Positions 1-8,269 of a stretch of DNA of 64,000 bases are shown here, in pieces. The translations under genes and the position numbers were made by a program. Source of the DNA: Alphaproteobacteria bacterium (GTDB lineage: Bacteria > Pseudomonadota > Alphaproteobacteria > Sphingomonadales > Kordiimonadaceae). The stretch's first letter is position 1. Each line of letters begins with the position of its first letter. The notes under the pieces were generated by a model, which did not search any database, was not told the origin of the DNA, and was given only the letters and a program-made list of their open reading frames with translations. Location of the stretch: NCBI GenBank assembly GCA_006226495.1, contig SBGU01000043.1:160569-224568 (forward strand), read 5' to 3'.

Positions 1-737
1 GCGAACGCCAGCCGCACCTGTTCGCCTGCCGGGATCACATCATCCAGCCGGGCGCGGTGGCGGTCCATATAAAGCTGCGGCACTTGCCCCGCGCGTGCGT
101 CCCTGAGGATAAGCTGGCGCAAGGTGGCGACCCCGTCGCCGGTGACGCGCGGGAAATATTTCAGGGTCAGGCTGATGATGCGGCCTTTTTCCTCGTCCGG
201 GTGGCGCACATAAAAGACACCGGCCTCGCCTTCTTCGTCCACCAGCGCCTGCAACAGGAAATTGGCACCCGCCGGGAAGGTCAGGATATAGGCGCGCAGG
301 GCTTCCGTGTCTGCCACCAGTTGCACACCGGCGCCGCGCATGCCGATGTCGGGTTTGGCCACCAGCGGGAACGCCAGGCCGTGCGCCTGCATCGCGGCCA
401 GCGCGTCATCCATGGTGCGCATCACGCCGCCGTCGCCGCCCCAGCGCATCAGTTGCACATAGGGCGAGATCAGGTCACGCGCGGCGCCTTGCACATTGGC
501 CAGCACCTTGGTCTTGCTTTCGCCCACAAGGCCCGAATAGGGCAGTGCGGGGTTGCAGCCGGTCAAGAGGGTCGGCCCCAGGTGCCTGAGCGACAGCCAG
601 CCGCAATAAAGCGCCACGGGTGTGTAAAACAGCCGCGCGGGCGCAAATTCGAACCAGGAAACCTTGCCGGCGCTGGCATCGAGCGCAGGCATGCCGGCGT
701 GCGGCGCTTCACTTCTTGGCAGGCTGTCACGGGGCAT
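1..737 (-). CDS. ATP-grasp domain protein, partial (C-terminus beyond left edge)
   Basis: The minus strand is open from an ATG at 737 to the window edge, about 245 codons with no stop. A stretch reading FPLVAKPDIGMRGAGVQLV (around residues 125-143) has the lysine followed by a glycine-rich loop expected of an ATP-grasp nucleotide-binding subdomain. It is followed by acidic segments compatible with the rest of that fold. ATP-grasp enzymes join a carboxylate to an amine or thiol using ATP; the substrate here cannot be told. The start overlaps the end of the DedA gene by 11 bases, which indicates translational coupling. The family call is by motif only and the C-terminal metal-binding part is not visible. 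Confidence 0.6.
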   Translation of the reverse strand, partial: MPRDSLPRSEAPHAGMPALDASAGKVSWFEFAPARLFYTPVALYCGWLSLRHLGPTLLTGCNPALPYSGLVGESKTKVLANVQGAARDLISPYVQLMRWGGDGGVMRTMDDALAAMQAHGLAFPLVAKPDIGMRGAGVQLVADTEALRAYILTFPAGANFLLQALVDEEGEAGVFYVRHPDEEKGRIISLTLKYFPRVTGDGVATLRQLILRDARAGQVPQLYMDRHRARLDDVIPAGEQVRLAF

Positions 738-1374
738 CGATGGGCCCTCCCTTGTCTGCGACACCGGCGGCGGCCAGCGCGCGGGCATGGCGCGTGCGGC
801 CCACCAGCCGCTGGGCGGCCATGATCATCAATAGCGCGACCACAAGCCCGGCCCCAACGCCGGCCAAGCCGCCAATGGGGGTCACCAGCCGCTGGATTTC
901 GCTGACAAACAGCACCATCAGGCTGCACCAGACCATGGCGGCCACGCTCATCACCAGCGCAAAATGCAGGGGTGGCAGGCGGAAAAAACCGAAGGTCAGG
1001 TAGGTGGGCAGGCGGGTGCCCGGCAAAAAGCGGGACAGGAACAGGACCGGCGTCTGGCGCGGCTCCAGCCACTTTTTCAGCCGGATCGCGCGCCGGATCG
1101 GCAGGCGGGCGCGCAGGAAGCGGCTTTCGCGGGCGGTCCAGCCCAGGGCATAAAGCCCCATGTCGCCCGCGGCGATGCCAAACGCCAGCGCGCCGATGGC
1201 CAGCCAGGGCGACACCATGCCGCCGCCGACCAACAGGCTGCCGGTAATCAGGGCGCCGTCTTCGGTGATCAGGGTCGCCAGCGCCAGCGCGAGCGCCAGC
1301 ATCATCGGCTCCGCCGTCAGCGACTGCACCCACAGGAGCACATCATCCGGTGAAAATTGCATCCATTCCCCCAT
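727..1374 (-). CDS. DedA/SNARE-associated family membrane protein
   Basis: About 215 residues with several long hydrophobic segments. The DedA-type core is present: a glycine-rich segment (TLITEDGALITGSLLVGGG), then GDMGLYALGW, then the arginine signature FLSRFLPGTRLPTYL near the middle. DedA proteins are inner-membrane proteins linked to lipid-carrier flipping and proton-motive-force homeostasis. The open frame extends to 1509, but the upstream part is cysteine and histidine rich and unlike the family. ATG 1374 or ATG 1362 is preferred; the latter has a GGGGGA ribosome site four bases upstream. It is followed by the ATP-grasp gene with an 11-base overlap, so the two form an operon. Confidence 0.85.
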   Translation of the reverse strand: MGEWMQFSPDDVLLWVQSLTAEPMMLALALALATLITEDGALITGSLLVGGGMVSPWLAIGALAFGIAAGDMGLYALGWTARESRFLRARLPIRRAIRLKKWLEPRQTPVLFLSRFLPGTRLPTYLTFGFFRLPPLHFALVMSVAAMVWCSLMVLFVSEIQRLVTPIGGLAGVGAGLVVALLMIMAAQRLVGRTRHARALAAAGVADKGGPIDAP

Positions 1375-1532
1375 GGCGCGCCCTTTTGTCCCCACACACG
1401 GGCAATGCACCAATAATCCGTCCTTTGCCACCATACAGCAAAATCCGGCCCCCGGAAGCCATGCCACGTGCTCGTGAGCAGAATGTGTAAAAGCCGGGCT
1501 TTCGTTCACGAAAGCGTCGCAATTGCTTCATC

Positions 1533-1561
1533 TTGTCGAAAGGCCCTGCACATCATACACT
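1533..1561 (+). promoter_or_regulatory. Candidate sigma-70 promoter of apt
   Basis: TTGTCG at 1533-1538 and TACACT at 1556-1561 are separated by 17 bases. The predicted start of transcription lies about 15 bases before the ribosome-binding site of apt. Seen by eye; not tested. Confidence 0.45.
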
Positions 1562-1597
1562 GGCCGTCAGGTCAACCGGGGGAGGGAGAACCCGTAT

Positions 1598-2128
1598 ATG
1601 AAGGACCTGAAGTCCTACATCCGCACCATTCCGGATTTCCCGAAAGACGGGATCATGTTCCGGGATGTTACCACCTTGTTCGGCAATCCGGCTGCGTTCA
1701 AACATGCGGTCGACGCCATGGCGGCACCCTTCAAATCAGAGCGTATCGACAAGGTCGCGGGCATCGAGGCCCGGGGCTTCGTGCTGGCGGGCGCGGTGGC
1801 GCACCGGCTGGGTGCCGGCTTCGTGCCCATCCGCAAGGAAGGCAAGCTGCCGCACCAGACGCTCAGCGAAGGTTATGTCCTCGAATATGGCGAAGCGGTG
1901 CTGGAGATGCACCTGGACGCCTTCGAAGCCGGGGACCGTATCCTGCTTGTCGATGACCTTCTGGCCACCGGCGGCACGGCAGCGGCGGCCCTGTCGCTCC
2001 TCGAACGGCTGGGCGGCGACGTGGTCGGCTGCAGCTTCATTATCGACCTGCCCGACCTGGGCGGCCGCAAGATGCTGGAAGATATGGGCGAAAAGGTCAT
2101 CACCCTCGTGGAATTCGAGGGCGAATAG
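1598..2128 (+). CDS. apt: Adenine phosphoribosyltransferase
   Basis: A 176-residue protein that makes AMP from adenine and PRPP (purine salvage, cytosol). The N-terminal [17 protein letters not shown] is the usual Apt signature, and the PRPP loop [14 protein letters not shown] is intact near residue 120. The central VAGIEARGF and KLPH segments also match. Length is normal for bacterial Apt. The start is ATG 1598, behind a strong GGGGGAGGGAG purine tract. An upstream in-frame extension to 1523 lacks any Apt similarity and overlaps the candidate promoter. It appears to be a single-gene unit. Confidence 0.96.
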   Translation: MKDLKSYIRTIPDFPKDGIMFRDVTTLFGNPAAFKHAVDAMAAPFKSERIDKVAGIEARGFVLAGAVAHRLGAGFVPIRKEGKLPHQTLSEGYVLEYGEAVLEMHLDAFEAGDRILLVDDLLATGGTAAAALSLLERLGGDVVGCSFIIDLPDLGGRKMLEDMGEKVITLVEFEGE

Positions 2129-2247
2129 GCGGGCCGTACTGCCCTGAGCCCACTGCGGTATACACTATTGTCGCGTAAATATATGCTGGACGAACAACCT
2201 GGGTTTGCTCACTATGCTTCTACGTGTGTTTCTCGGGGGAGGCGGGC

Positions 2248-2787
2248 ATGCCGACAGCCTATATTGGCGACATCCAGGCGTTTGCGTTCGAGTTTTTGCC
2301 ATCTGGCTGGGTGGCATGCGATGGCACGGTATATAATATTGCTGACTATCCGGGGCTTGGCTATCTGCTTGGTGACCTCTATGGCGGCAACGGCTCGACG
2401 ACCTTTGCAGTGCCCGACCTTCGTGGGCGGACAGCTATTTTTGGGTCCAATTCTGCGCCTTTGGGTCAGAAAAAGGGCAAGCCAACCAACACACTACAAA
2501 GTCCGCTCAATCACGGACACCGGTTCAACCTGGGTGCGCAGGTCGGCACACAATCTGATCCCGAGGGTAATTTCCTTGCGCAAAGCATGGGGGGTACGAC
2601 CGGTGCTGGTGAAACATTCTTCAGTAAAGAAGATGCACTTTTTTCGCTTACGTCGCTTCACGCCGATACTGTGCAGACGGCTGGTGCCGGCCAGCCATTC
2701 GAGAATCGCCAGCCGTTTCTGACCTTGAACTATGGCATCTGCTATCGCGGATATTACCCCCACCCCGGCGAGGACGAAGCAGGATGA
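2248..2787 (+). CDS. Tail-collar domain protein, MdpB-like (first of three)
   Basis: A 179-residue protein with a phage tail collar domain. GWVACDG is followed by a YLLGDLYGGNGS segment and TTFAVPDLRGR, the hallmark of the collar/MdpB (microcystin-dependent protein B) family. An N-H-G-H motif lies near residue 91, comparable to the H-x-H metal-binding motif of tail-fibre tips. Start ATG 2248 follows GGGGGAGG. Its stop overlaps the start of the second collar gene (ATGA). There is no signal peptide and no phage structural gene nearby. The base composition is lower in GC than neighbouring genes (28 of 60 in bases 2281-2340). The bacterial function of this family is not settled; a secreted fibre or adhesin is possible. 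Confidence 0.85.
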   Translation: MPTAYIGDIQAFAFEFLPSGWVACDGTVYNIADYPGLGYLLGDLYGGNGSTTFAVPDLRGRTAIFGSNSAPLGQKKGKPTNTLQSPLNHGHRFNLGAQVGTQSDPEGNFLAQSMGGTTGAGETFFSKEDALFSLTSLHADTVQTAGAGQPFENRQPFLTLNYGICYRGYYPHPGEDEAG

Positions 2788-3437
2788 CCGAAAAGACGAA
2801 GTCAGCACGCCGGGGTCCAGAATCTGTCGCCGAACTGTCGCCCGATCCCACACCTGCGCAGCTCGATGCCTATCTCGGGGAAATCAGATTGTTTTGCCAC
2901 CCTGTTAGGAGGGTGCCGCCTATCGGCTGGCTCGATTGTTTCGGCCAGTTGGTGGATATCGATGACAATCAACAGCTCTATTCGGTTATTGGAACCAAAT
3001 ATGGCGGTGATGGCCGGACGACCTTCGCGTTGCCGGACCTGCGCAGCCGTGTTCCTGTCGGTGCGGGGACTGAGCCAATTTTCAATACGCCGTATGTTTT
3101 TGCGCAGCCGGGCGGGCAGGAAAGGGTGTTGCTGACAGCGGACAATCTGCCCGCGCACAAACATATGGTGCAGGCGATTTACGGTGCGAACAGCATGGTA
3201 GCGGGCGATGGAAATTACCTTGGTGTAACAGGCAGTGCGATTCAAAATCTGGCCAGCCAATCGTTCGCCTATGCTCCCCCCGATACTGGCGACAAGGTCA
3301 ATCTCGCCCCCGACAGCATTGTATCATTCGACTATCAACCATTGGCCATTGACAATCGACAGCCCTTCATTGCGTTGCGCTACTGTATTTGTGCTGTAGG
3401 CAGCGTGCCGTATGGCGCTCAGGGAGGGCAAAAATGA
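2784..3437 (+). CDS. Tail-collar domain protein, MdpB-like (second of three)
   Basis: A 217-residue protein with the collar signature in order: an acidic N-terminal tail of about 28 residues; LDAYLGEIRLF; PPIGWLDCFGQ; YSVIGTKYGGDGRTTFALPD; then LPAHKHMVQ with the H-x-H motif. The C-terminal half (NRQPFIALRYCICAVG) resembles the ending of the first protein (NRQPFLTLNYGICYRG). The three genes are therefore related copies that have diverged. It overlaps both neighbours by four bases (ATGA at 2784 and at 3434), so the trio is one operon with coupled translation, as expected for subunits made in fixed ratio. Confidence 0.85.
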   Translation: MTEKTKSARRGPESVAELSPDPTPAQLDAYLGEIRLFCHPVRRVPPIGWLDCFGQLVDIDDNQQLYSVIGTKYGGDGRTTFALPDLRSRVPVGAGTEPIFNTPYVFAQPGGQERVLLTADNLPAHKHMVQAIYGANSMVAGDGNYLGVTGSAIQNLASQSFAYAPPDTGDKVNLAPDSIVSFDYQPLAIDNRQPFIALRYCICAVGSVPYGAQGGQK

Positions 3438-4015
3438 GCGACTTCTTTTTGGGGGAAATTCGCGTGTTTTCTGGCCCGCAGGCGCCCGCAGGCTGGATGT
3501 GGTGCAATGGTATAGAGCTGAAGGCTGGGGAATATCCAGCCCTATACAGCCTTCTTGGGAATCAGTTCGGTGGTACTGCCCCTTTAACCTTTGCCCTCCC
3601 GGACCTGACCGAACTTGTTATTGTCGGTATGTCCGGCACCAACCTGCCAACGGACAGGACGGCATATAAATTTGGCGATGCAGGCGGTGCCAAGACCTTT
3701 CTGGTGGAACCGGCCCATATCCCACGGCACAGCCATACCGTTCAGGCGATTGACGCGAATGCGGTCAATGTTTCGCCTGCTACGACCCAGATGCTGGCAT
3801 CGGGTTATCGCGGGTCCGGCACACCGGCATCGCGACGTAGGCGACTGTATGACAATTCGGAAAATGCCGTCGGGGAAATGAGTAACCAAGCCGTGCTGCC
3901 GGCAGATTCCCTTAAGGAAGTAAATATCGACCTGTGGCAACCGACGCTGGTCTGCAATTATATAATTGCGGTCAAAGAGTCGGATACCGTTGTGTATCCG
4001 TTCTTCCCGGCCTAG
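3434..4015 (+). CDS. Tail-collar domain protein, MdpB-like (third of three)
   Basis: A 193-residue protein closest in layout to canonical MdpB: MSDFFLGEIRVFSGPQAPAG at the N-terminus, then WMWCNG, YSLLGNQFGGTAPLTFALPD, and IPRHSHTVQ carrying the H-x-H motif. It ends in PTLVCNYIIAVKESD, again like its two neighbours. The start at 3434 overlaps the previous stop and has AGGGAGGG upstream. An in-frame extension to 3389 lies inside the second gene and is not needed. The trio ends at a shared bidirectional terminator. Collar proteins act as trimeric fibre parts in phages; in this operon the role is unknown. Confidence 0.87.
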   Translation: MSDFFLGEIRVFSGPQAPAGWMWCNGIELKAGEYPALYSLLGNQFGGTAPLTFALPDLTELVIVGMSGTNLPTDRTAYKFGDAGGAKTFLVEPAHIPRHSHTVQAIDANAVNVSPATTQMLASGYRGSGTPASRRRRLYDNSENAVGEMSNQAVLPADSLKEVNIDLWQPTLVCNYIIAVKESDTVVYPFFPA

Positions 4016-4140
4016 GCCACCTCGGCCCCATATTCAGCAAAATGCGCTGGCATGTGGCAACGTGCAGCTTTGGCGCCAGGATATTCTTCAGTATTTGCAG
4101 TAGCCACAGCAGCCCGCAGGGCTGGCCGGCGGCTCGCACA

Positions 4141-4171
4141 AAAAAAAGACGGGAATTCCCCGTCCTTTTTC
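4141..4171. terminator. Bidirectional intrinsic terminator between collar trio and M14 gene
   Basis: A GACGGG/CCCGTC stem with a short AATTC loop is preceded by a run of A and followed by CTTTTT. It can therefore end transcription from both the collar operon (+) and the convergent carboxypeptidase gene (-). Confidence 0.75.
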
Positions 4172-4193
4172 ATTTTCAGGGCGCCGGTGTCCC

Positions 4194-5318
4194 CTAAAGC
4201 TCGTCCGCGATGCGGTGCAGGGCCAGGAGGCAGCTTTTGGCTAGATGGCGGCAGCGGTCCGGGTTCCAGCCATAGTCCGGGTCGGGCAGGTTGGCGTTGT
4301 CCTTGAAGGGCATTTCGAGGGTCATGGCCAGCGCGCCGAATGTGTGGGCCACCCAGTCGGTGCATTTCTTGAGGTCGCTGTTGCCCGGCGTGTCCTTCTC
4401 GTAGCCATGTTCGGTCTGGAAATCGGGCGACAGGTTGGCAAGCACGGTCTGGTAGCGGTCCAGCAGCTTTAGCTGCTTGTCGGTCGCACCTGCGATGCCT
4501 TCAAAACCGGCGATGAAGTTATAGGGCAGCGCCTCGTCGCCATGCACATCCAGATGGAAGTCGACACCGGTCTCCAGCATCTTCTGGCGCACCAGCAGCA
4601 CTTCGGGGCTGCGTTCCATGCTTGGTTCGTTCCATTCCCGGTTCAGGTTGGCGCCGGCGGTGTTGGTGCGCAGGTGCCCGCGGCGCGAGCCATCGGGGTT
4701 CATGTTGGGCACGATATAGAAGTGGCATTTTTTCAGAAGCGCGGCCACGACCGGGTTGTCGGTATCCAGCAGGAAATCGAGCGCGCCTTCCATCCACCAT
4801 TCGGCCATGGTCTCGCCCGGGTGCTGGCGCGCGATCATCCACACCTTCTTGCGGCCTTCGGGGCCGAAGCCGACCTCGACCAGGTCCATGTCCTGCCCGT
4901 CCAGGGTGCCGCCAAGCACGCTGGTGGTGACCAAGGGCGAGCCCGAGACCTCGGCCACCAGGTCGGCGTGCCGGTCCATGGAATAGGGGGCGAAATAGGC
5001 AAAATACAGGCTGTCCTGTTCGGGCTCGACTTCCCAGCTCAGGGCCTTGCCGTCATAAGCCGTGTCGATCCGGAACCAGTTTTCCCGGTCGTAGGATGCG
5101 CACACGCGGTAGCCTTCCCAGCCGTCGGCATAGGCTGCGCCACCCGCGTTGTCGATATGGAAGCGACACGGCGTGTCCGCGACTCCGGAGACGCGAAAAT
5201 GGAACCATTGGTAAAAATCGGACAGATTATCGTGCTTGATGGCCAGATGGACGTCCATCGGGTCGTCGGCCCGAATAATTTCTATATTGCCGCTGTCGAA
5301 CTGGCTTGAGATACGCAT
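4194..5318 (-). CDS. M14-type cytosolic zinc carboxypeptidase
   Basis: A 374-residue protein with the layout of the Nna1/CCP-like M14 family. An N-terminal beta-sandwich domain (about residues 1-120, WFHFRVSGVADTPCRF, YRVCASYDRENWF) is followed by the peptidase domain. Zinc ligands are seen in RQHPGETMAEWWMEG (HxxE) and in DVHGDEALPYNF. The likely catalytic glutamate is in LAMTLEMPFKD. NMNPDG and NLNREW are substrate-pocket motifs of the family. There is no signal peptide, so it probably acts in the cytosol, removing C-terminal residues from peptides or protein tails. The gene stands alone and convergent to the collar operon. Confidence 0.9.
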   Translation of the reverse strand: MRISSQFDSGNIEIIRADDPMDVHLAIKHDNLSDFYQWFHFRVSGVADTPCRFHIDNAGGAAYADGWEGYRVCASYDRENWFRIDTAYDGKALSWEVEPEQDSLYFAYFAPYSMDRHADLVAEVSGSPLVTTSVLGGTLDGQDMDLVEVGFGPEGRKKVWMIARQHPGETMAEWWMEGALDFLLDTDNPVVAALLKKCHFYIVPNMNPDGSRRGHLRTNTAGANLNREWNEPSMERSPEVLLVRQKMLETGVDFHLDVHGDEALPYNFIAGFEGIAGATDKQLKLLDRYQTVLANLSPDFQTEHGYEKDTPGNSDLKKCTDWVAHTFGALAMTLEMPFKDNANLPDPDYGWNPDRCRHLAKSCLLALHRIADEL

Positions 5319-5628
5319 GCCTGGCTCCTGTCCTGTTTCATGCCGGTTTTTCAGTGCCTTGCCTAGCGCGCGGCGCGGCGCCGGTCAATGGGCCGAAAGG
5401 GCCGAAGCCCGGCTTTCTGCCTATGGGTCAAAGGGCCTGACCTTTTAATTCCATGACAGGATTATCCAGTTTTGGTAATATTTTCCCACTGACGCATAGG
5501 CGTGAGCGGACTATCCCTGCTATCGAACAGGGAAATTTGAGGCGTCCCACCGGGCATGGGGGGCGCCTCTATTTTTGTCCGGAAAATGGTTTTTCCCAGA
5601 ATGCGCCGGCAATTGCTGTTGCCGGTAC

Positions 5629-5657
5629 TTGACAGGTGCGGGCCCCATGAGTATGGT
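5629..5657 (+). promoter_or_regulatory. Sigma-70 promoter of rpmJ
   Basis: A perfect TTGACA box at 5629-5634 and TATGGT at 5652-5657 are separated by 17 bases. This gives a leader of about 120 bases before rpmJ. The rest of the 465-base gap from 5319 to 5783 shows no gene; short open frames there have no recognisable product. Confidence 0.65.
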
Positions 5658-5783
5658 CCGCCGCCAATGGATTCGAGGGATGACGGATTCGTCGTCCCGG
5701 CCCAGTACCTTGTCATGTTGCCGAATGGTTTGATGTGGTTGCCGGGTTGAAGATGTTAACCGGTTTGTATAGAGAGACGAGCC

Positions 5784-5909
5784 ATGAAGATTCGGAACAG
5801 CCTCAAGTCCCTGAAGGACCGCCATCGCGACAACCGCGTGATTCGTCGCAAAGGCCGGATTTATGTGATCAACAAGACCCAGCGTCGCTTCAAAGCACGC
5901 CAGGGTTAA
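5784..5909 (+). CDS. rpmJ: 50S ribosomal protein L36
   Basis: A 41-residue basic protein starting [20 protein letters not shown] and ending in FKARQG. It is the longer, zinc-free (C-minus) form of L36 usual in Alphaproteobacteria, lacking the four zinc-binding cysteines. It is a structural component of the large ribosomal subunit. ATG 5784 follows AGAGAGACGAG. It is a single-gene unit with its own strong promoter and a hairpin directly downstream. Confidence 0.96.
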   Translation: MKIRNSLKSLKDRHRDNRVIRRKGRIYVINKTQRRFKARQG

Positions 5910-5935
5910 GTTCACACCTTTAAGCTTACTTGATT

Positions 5936-5968
5936 AAGCCGCGCGCTCGAACTAGAGTCGCGCGGCTT
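5936..5968 (+). terminator. Hairpin after rpmJ
   Basis: A 10-bp perfect stem AAGCCGCGCG/CGCGCGGCTT with a 13-base loop lies 27 bases after the rpmJ stop. The T tract after it is weak (AGTCTATT), so termination may be partial. Confidence 0.6.
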
Positions 5969-5988
5969 AGTCTATTGGGGGGACTTCC

Positions 5989-6597
5989 GTGGCAGAACGC
6001 GCGGTACTATTCGACATCGGCAATGTCTTTGTACATTGGGACCCGCGGCTTCTGTACGCCAAGCTGATCAGCGACCCGACCGAGCTGGACCATTTCCTCA
6101 GCCATGTGGTGACCCTGACCTGGCACACCGAACATGATCGCGGCAAACCGTTTGCCGAGGGTGTCGCCGAACTGTCGGCCCGCTTCCCGGAATATGAAGA
6201 CCTGATCCGTGCCTTCGATGTGCGCTGGGAAGAAACCATCGGCGACCTGATCGACGGCACCATCCATATTCTCGAGCGGCTGGCCGAACAGGGCATGCGG
6301 GTTTATGGCCTGACCAACTTCTCGGCTGAAAAATGGCCGCCCTTTTGTCGCCGGAACGCCTTCACCGACCTGTTTGAAGGCGTGGTGGTGTCAGGCGAGG
6401 AAAAGCTCGTGAAACCAGACCCGCGCATCTATCAGGTGGCGATGGATCGTTTCGGCCTCGACCCCGAACGCACGGTCTATATCGATGACCGGCTCGAGAA
6501 TGTGAAAGCCGCCGAACAACTGGGCATGCAGGGCCACCTATTCACCGACCCCGCCAAACTGGAAGCCGACCTCATCGCGCGTGGCTACCTGGCCTAA
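5989..6597 (+). CDS. HAD-IA family phosphatase, YihX-like
   Basis: A 202-residue cytosolic HAD hydrolase. Motif I reads LFDIGNVFVHWDP, with the nucleophile Asp and the DxGN variant of HAD-IA (YihX-like) sugar phosphatases instead of DxDx. Motif II is YGLTNFS, motif III lysine lies in EKLVKPDPRIY, and motif IV is VYIDDRLENV. All catalytic residues are present. It starts at a GTG (5989) with GGGGGGA six bases upstream. The substrate is unknown; small sugar phosphates are typical for the subfamily. It is followed by a strong terminator shared with pyk. Confidence 0.88.
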   Translation: MAERAVLFDIGNVFVHWDPRLLYAKLISDPTELDHFLSHVVTLTWHTEHDRGKPFAEGVAELSARFPEYEDLIRAFDVRWEETIGDLIDGTIHILERLAEQGMRVYGLTNFSAEKWPPFCRRNAFTDLFEGVVVSGEEKLVKPDPRIYQVAMDRFGLDPERTVYIDDRLENVKAAEQLGMQGHLFTDPAKLEADLIARGYLA

Positions 6598-6617
6598 TAC
6601 ACCGCCGACCCGACACA

Positions 6618-6652
6618 AAAACACCCCGCAGGCAGGGCCGGCGGGGTGTTTT
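6618..6652. terminator. Bidirectional terminator between HAD gene and pyk
   Basis: A 12-bp stem AAAACACCCCGC/GCGGGGTGTTTT with an 11-base loop has A-rich sequence before and T-rich sequence after it. It lies 20 bases past the HAD stop and just past the convergent pyk stop. Confidence 0.85.
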
Positions 6653-6676
6653 GTTTTATGGGGCTTTGGGCGGGCG

Positions 6677-8146
6677 TCAGGCCTGGTCGTAGCCGGTCTC
6701 CAGCTCGTCGCCGCGCACCCAGGCGATGTGCAGCACGTTGGTGGCACCCGGCGTGCCGAAGGGCACACCGGCGGTGACGACGATCCGGTCGCCGCCGCGC
6801 ACAAGATTGCTCCTGAGCGCCATGCGCTTCGATTTGCCGACCATTTCCTCGAACGTGCCCACATCGCGGGTCTTGACCGTATGCAGGCCCCACACGACAC
6901 ACAGGCGCCGGGCCACGGTCAGTTTGGGGGTCAGCACCAGGATCGGCGCGTCGGGGCGTTCGCGGGCCGCGCGCAAGGACGTGGCGCCCGAATTGGTGAA
7001 GGTCACGATGGCCTTGGCGTTCACCGTGCGTGCCACCTGTTTGGCGGCGGCGGTGATGGCGTCTTCTGCGGTCGAGTTATGGCTCGTGCGCTCGTCGGCC
7101 CGGTTGGAATGATAGGTGGGTTCCTGCTCGATGCGGCGGGCCACCCGGTCCATCACCGACACGGCCTCGACCGGATAATCGCCGACCGCGCTTTCAGCCG
7201 ACAGCATCACGGCATCGGCCCCGTCCATCACGGCGGTGGCCACGTCCGACACTTCGGCGCGGGTGGGCACGGGGGCCTTGATCATGCTTTCCAGCATCTG
7301 GGTCGCCACCACCACCGGCTTGCCGGCATGGCGGGCAGCGCGGATGATGCGCTTCTGGATGCCCGGTACGTTTTCAAGCGGTTCTTCGACACCCAGGTCG
7401 CCGCGCGCAACCATCACACCGTCGGCCAGTTCGATGATCTCGTCCAAGGACTGCACGGCGGCGGGTTTTTCGATCTTGGCCATGATGGCGGCCTTTTTGC
7501 CGACCAGCCGGCGCGCCTCGGCCACGTCAGCCGGGCGCTGCACGAACGACAGCGCAATCCAGTCGACACCACACTTCAGCGCAAAGGCCAGGTCCTTGCG
7601 GTCCTTGTCCGTAAGCGCGGCCAGGGGCAGCACGGCATTGGGCACATTCACGCCCTTGCGGTCCGACAGCGGGCCGGCCACGATCACGCGGCAGCGCGCG
7701 GCATTGTCGATAAGCTCGACCACCTCAAGGCGTACCTTGCCGTCATCCAGCAGGATGTGGGTGCCAACCTCAAGCGCCTCGAAAATTTCCTTGTGGGGCA
7801 GGGACACACGGTCCGCGGTGCCCGGCTCGCCGGTCAGGTCGAGCGTGAAATCCTGGCCTTCCTTCAACACAACACGACCGTCGGCAAAGCTGCCGATACG
7901 CAGCTTCGGGCCCTGCAGGTCGGCCAGGATGGCGATCGGGCGGCCCACTTCGCGCTCAACCGCGCGGATGGTGTGCACCAGGGCTTCCTTGTCCTTGTGT
8001 TCGCCATGGCTCATGTTCAGGCGGAAGACGTCCACACCGGCATAGAAAAGCTCCTTCAGCCGCTCGAAGCTCGAGCTTGCGGGGCCAAGGGTTGCGACAA
8101 TACGTGTTTTACGTTGCCGCCTGATGGTGGGAAACTCGGACGTCAT
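6677..8146 (-). CDS. pyk: Pyruvate kinase
   Basis: A 489-residue glycolytic enzyme converting phosphoenolpyruvate and ADP to pyruvate and ATP. It shows the usual order of motifs: KTRIVATLGPASSSFERL at the N-terminus, FRLNMSHG, LQGPKLRIG, DWIALSFVQRP, the active-site segment IMAKIEKPAAV, GVMVARGDLGVE, and VATQMLESM followed by PTRAEVSDVATAVMDG. The C-terminal regulatory domain (ITAAAKQVARTVNAKAIVTF) is complete. The chosen start ATG 8146 has GGAGG six bases upstream; the in-frame extension to 8212 has no family similarity. Convergent with the HAD gene. Confidence 0.96.
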   Translation of the reverse strand: MTSEFPTIRRQRKTRIVATLGPASSSFERLKELFYAGVDVFRLNMSHGEHKDKEALVHTIRAVEREVGRPIAILADLQGPKLRIGSFADGRVVLKEGQDFTLDLTGEPGTADRVSLPHKEIFEALEVGTHILLDDGKVRLEVVELIDNAARCRVIVAGPLSDRKGVNVPNAVLPLAALTDKDRKDLAFALKCGVDWIALSFVQRPADVAEARRLVGKKAAIMAKIEKPAAVQSLDEIIELADGVMVARGDLGVEEPLENVPGIQKRIIRAARHAGKPVVVATQMLESMIKAPVPTRAEVSDVATAVMDGADAVMLSAESAVGDYPVEAVSVMDRVARRIEQEPTYHSNRADERTSHNSTAEDAITAAAKQVARTVNAKAIVTFTNSGATSLRAARERPDAPILVLTPKLTVARRLCVVWGLHTVKTRDVGTFEEMVGKSKRMALRSNLVRGGDRIVVTAGVPFGTPGATNVLHIAWVRGDELETGYDQA

Positions 8147-8269
8147 TTTGCCTCCGTGGGCGATACTGCGGGTGTTGACTTGATGGCTCGGATCATTAGT
8201 TTTGGCGCACATGCTGCGCGAAACGGCCCATTTGGTCCAGTATTTTCCATGTTTTCATGAAAGCTTCAT

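Noticed and set aside
2248..4015. Prophage or tailocin remnant
   Set aside because: No integrase, capsid, sheath, baseplate, holin or attachment repeat is visible on either side; only the three collar genes are present.
6581..8260. A 559-codon plus-strand frame opposite pyruvate kinase
   Set aside because: The histidine- and glycine-rich translation is the antisense image of pyk.
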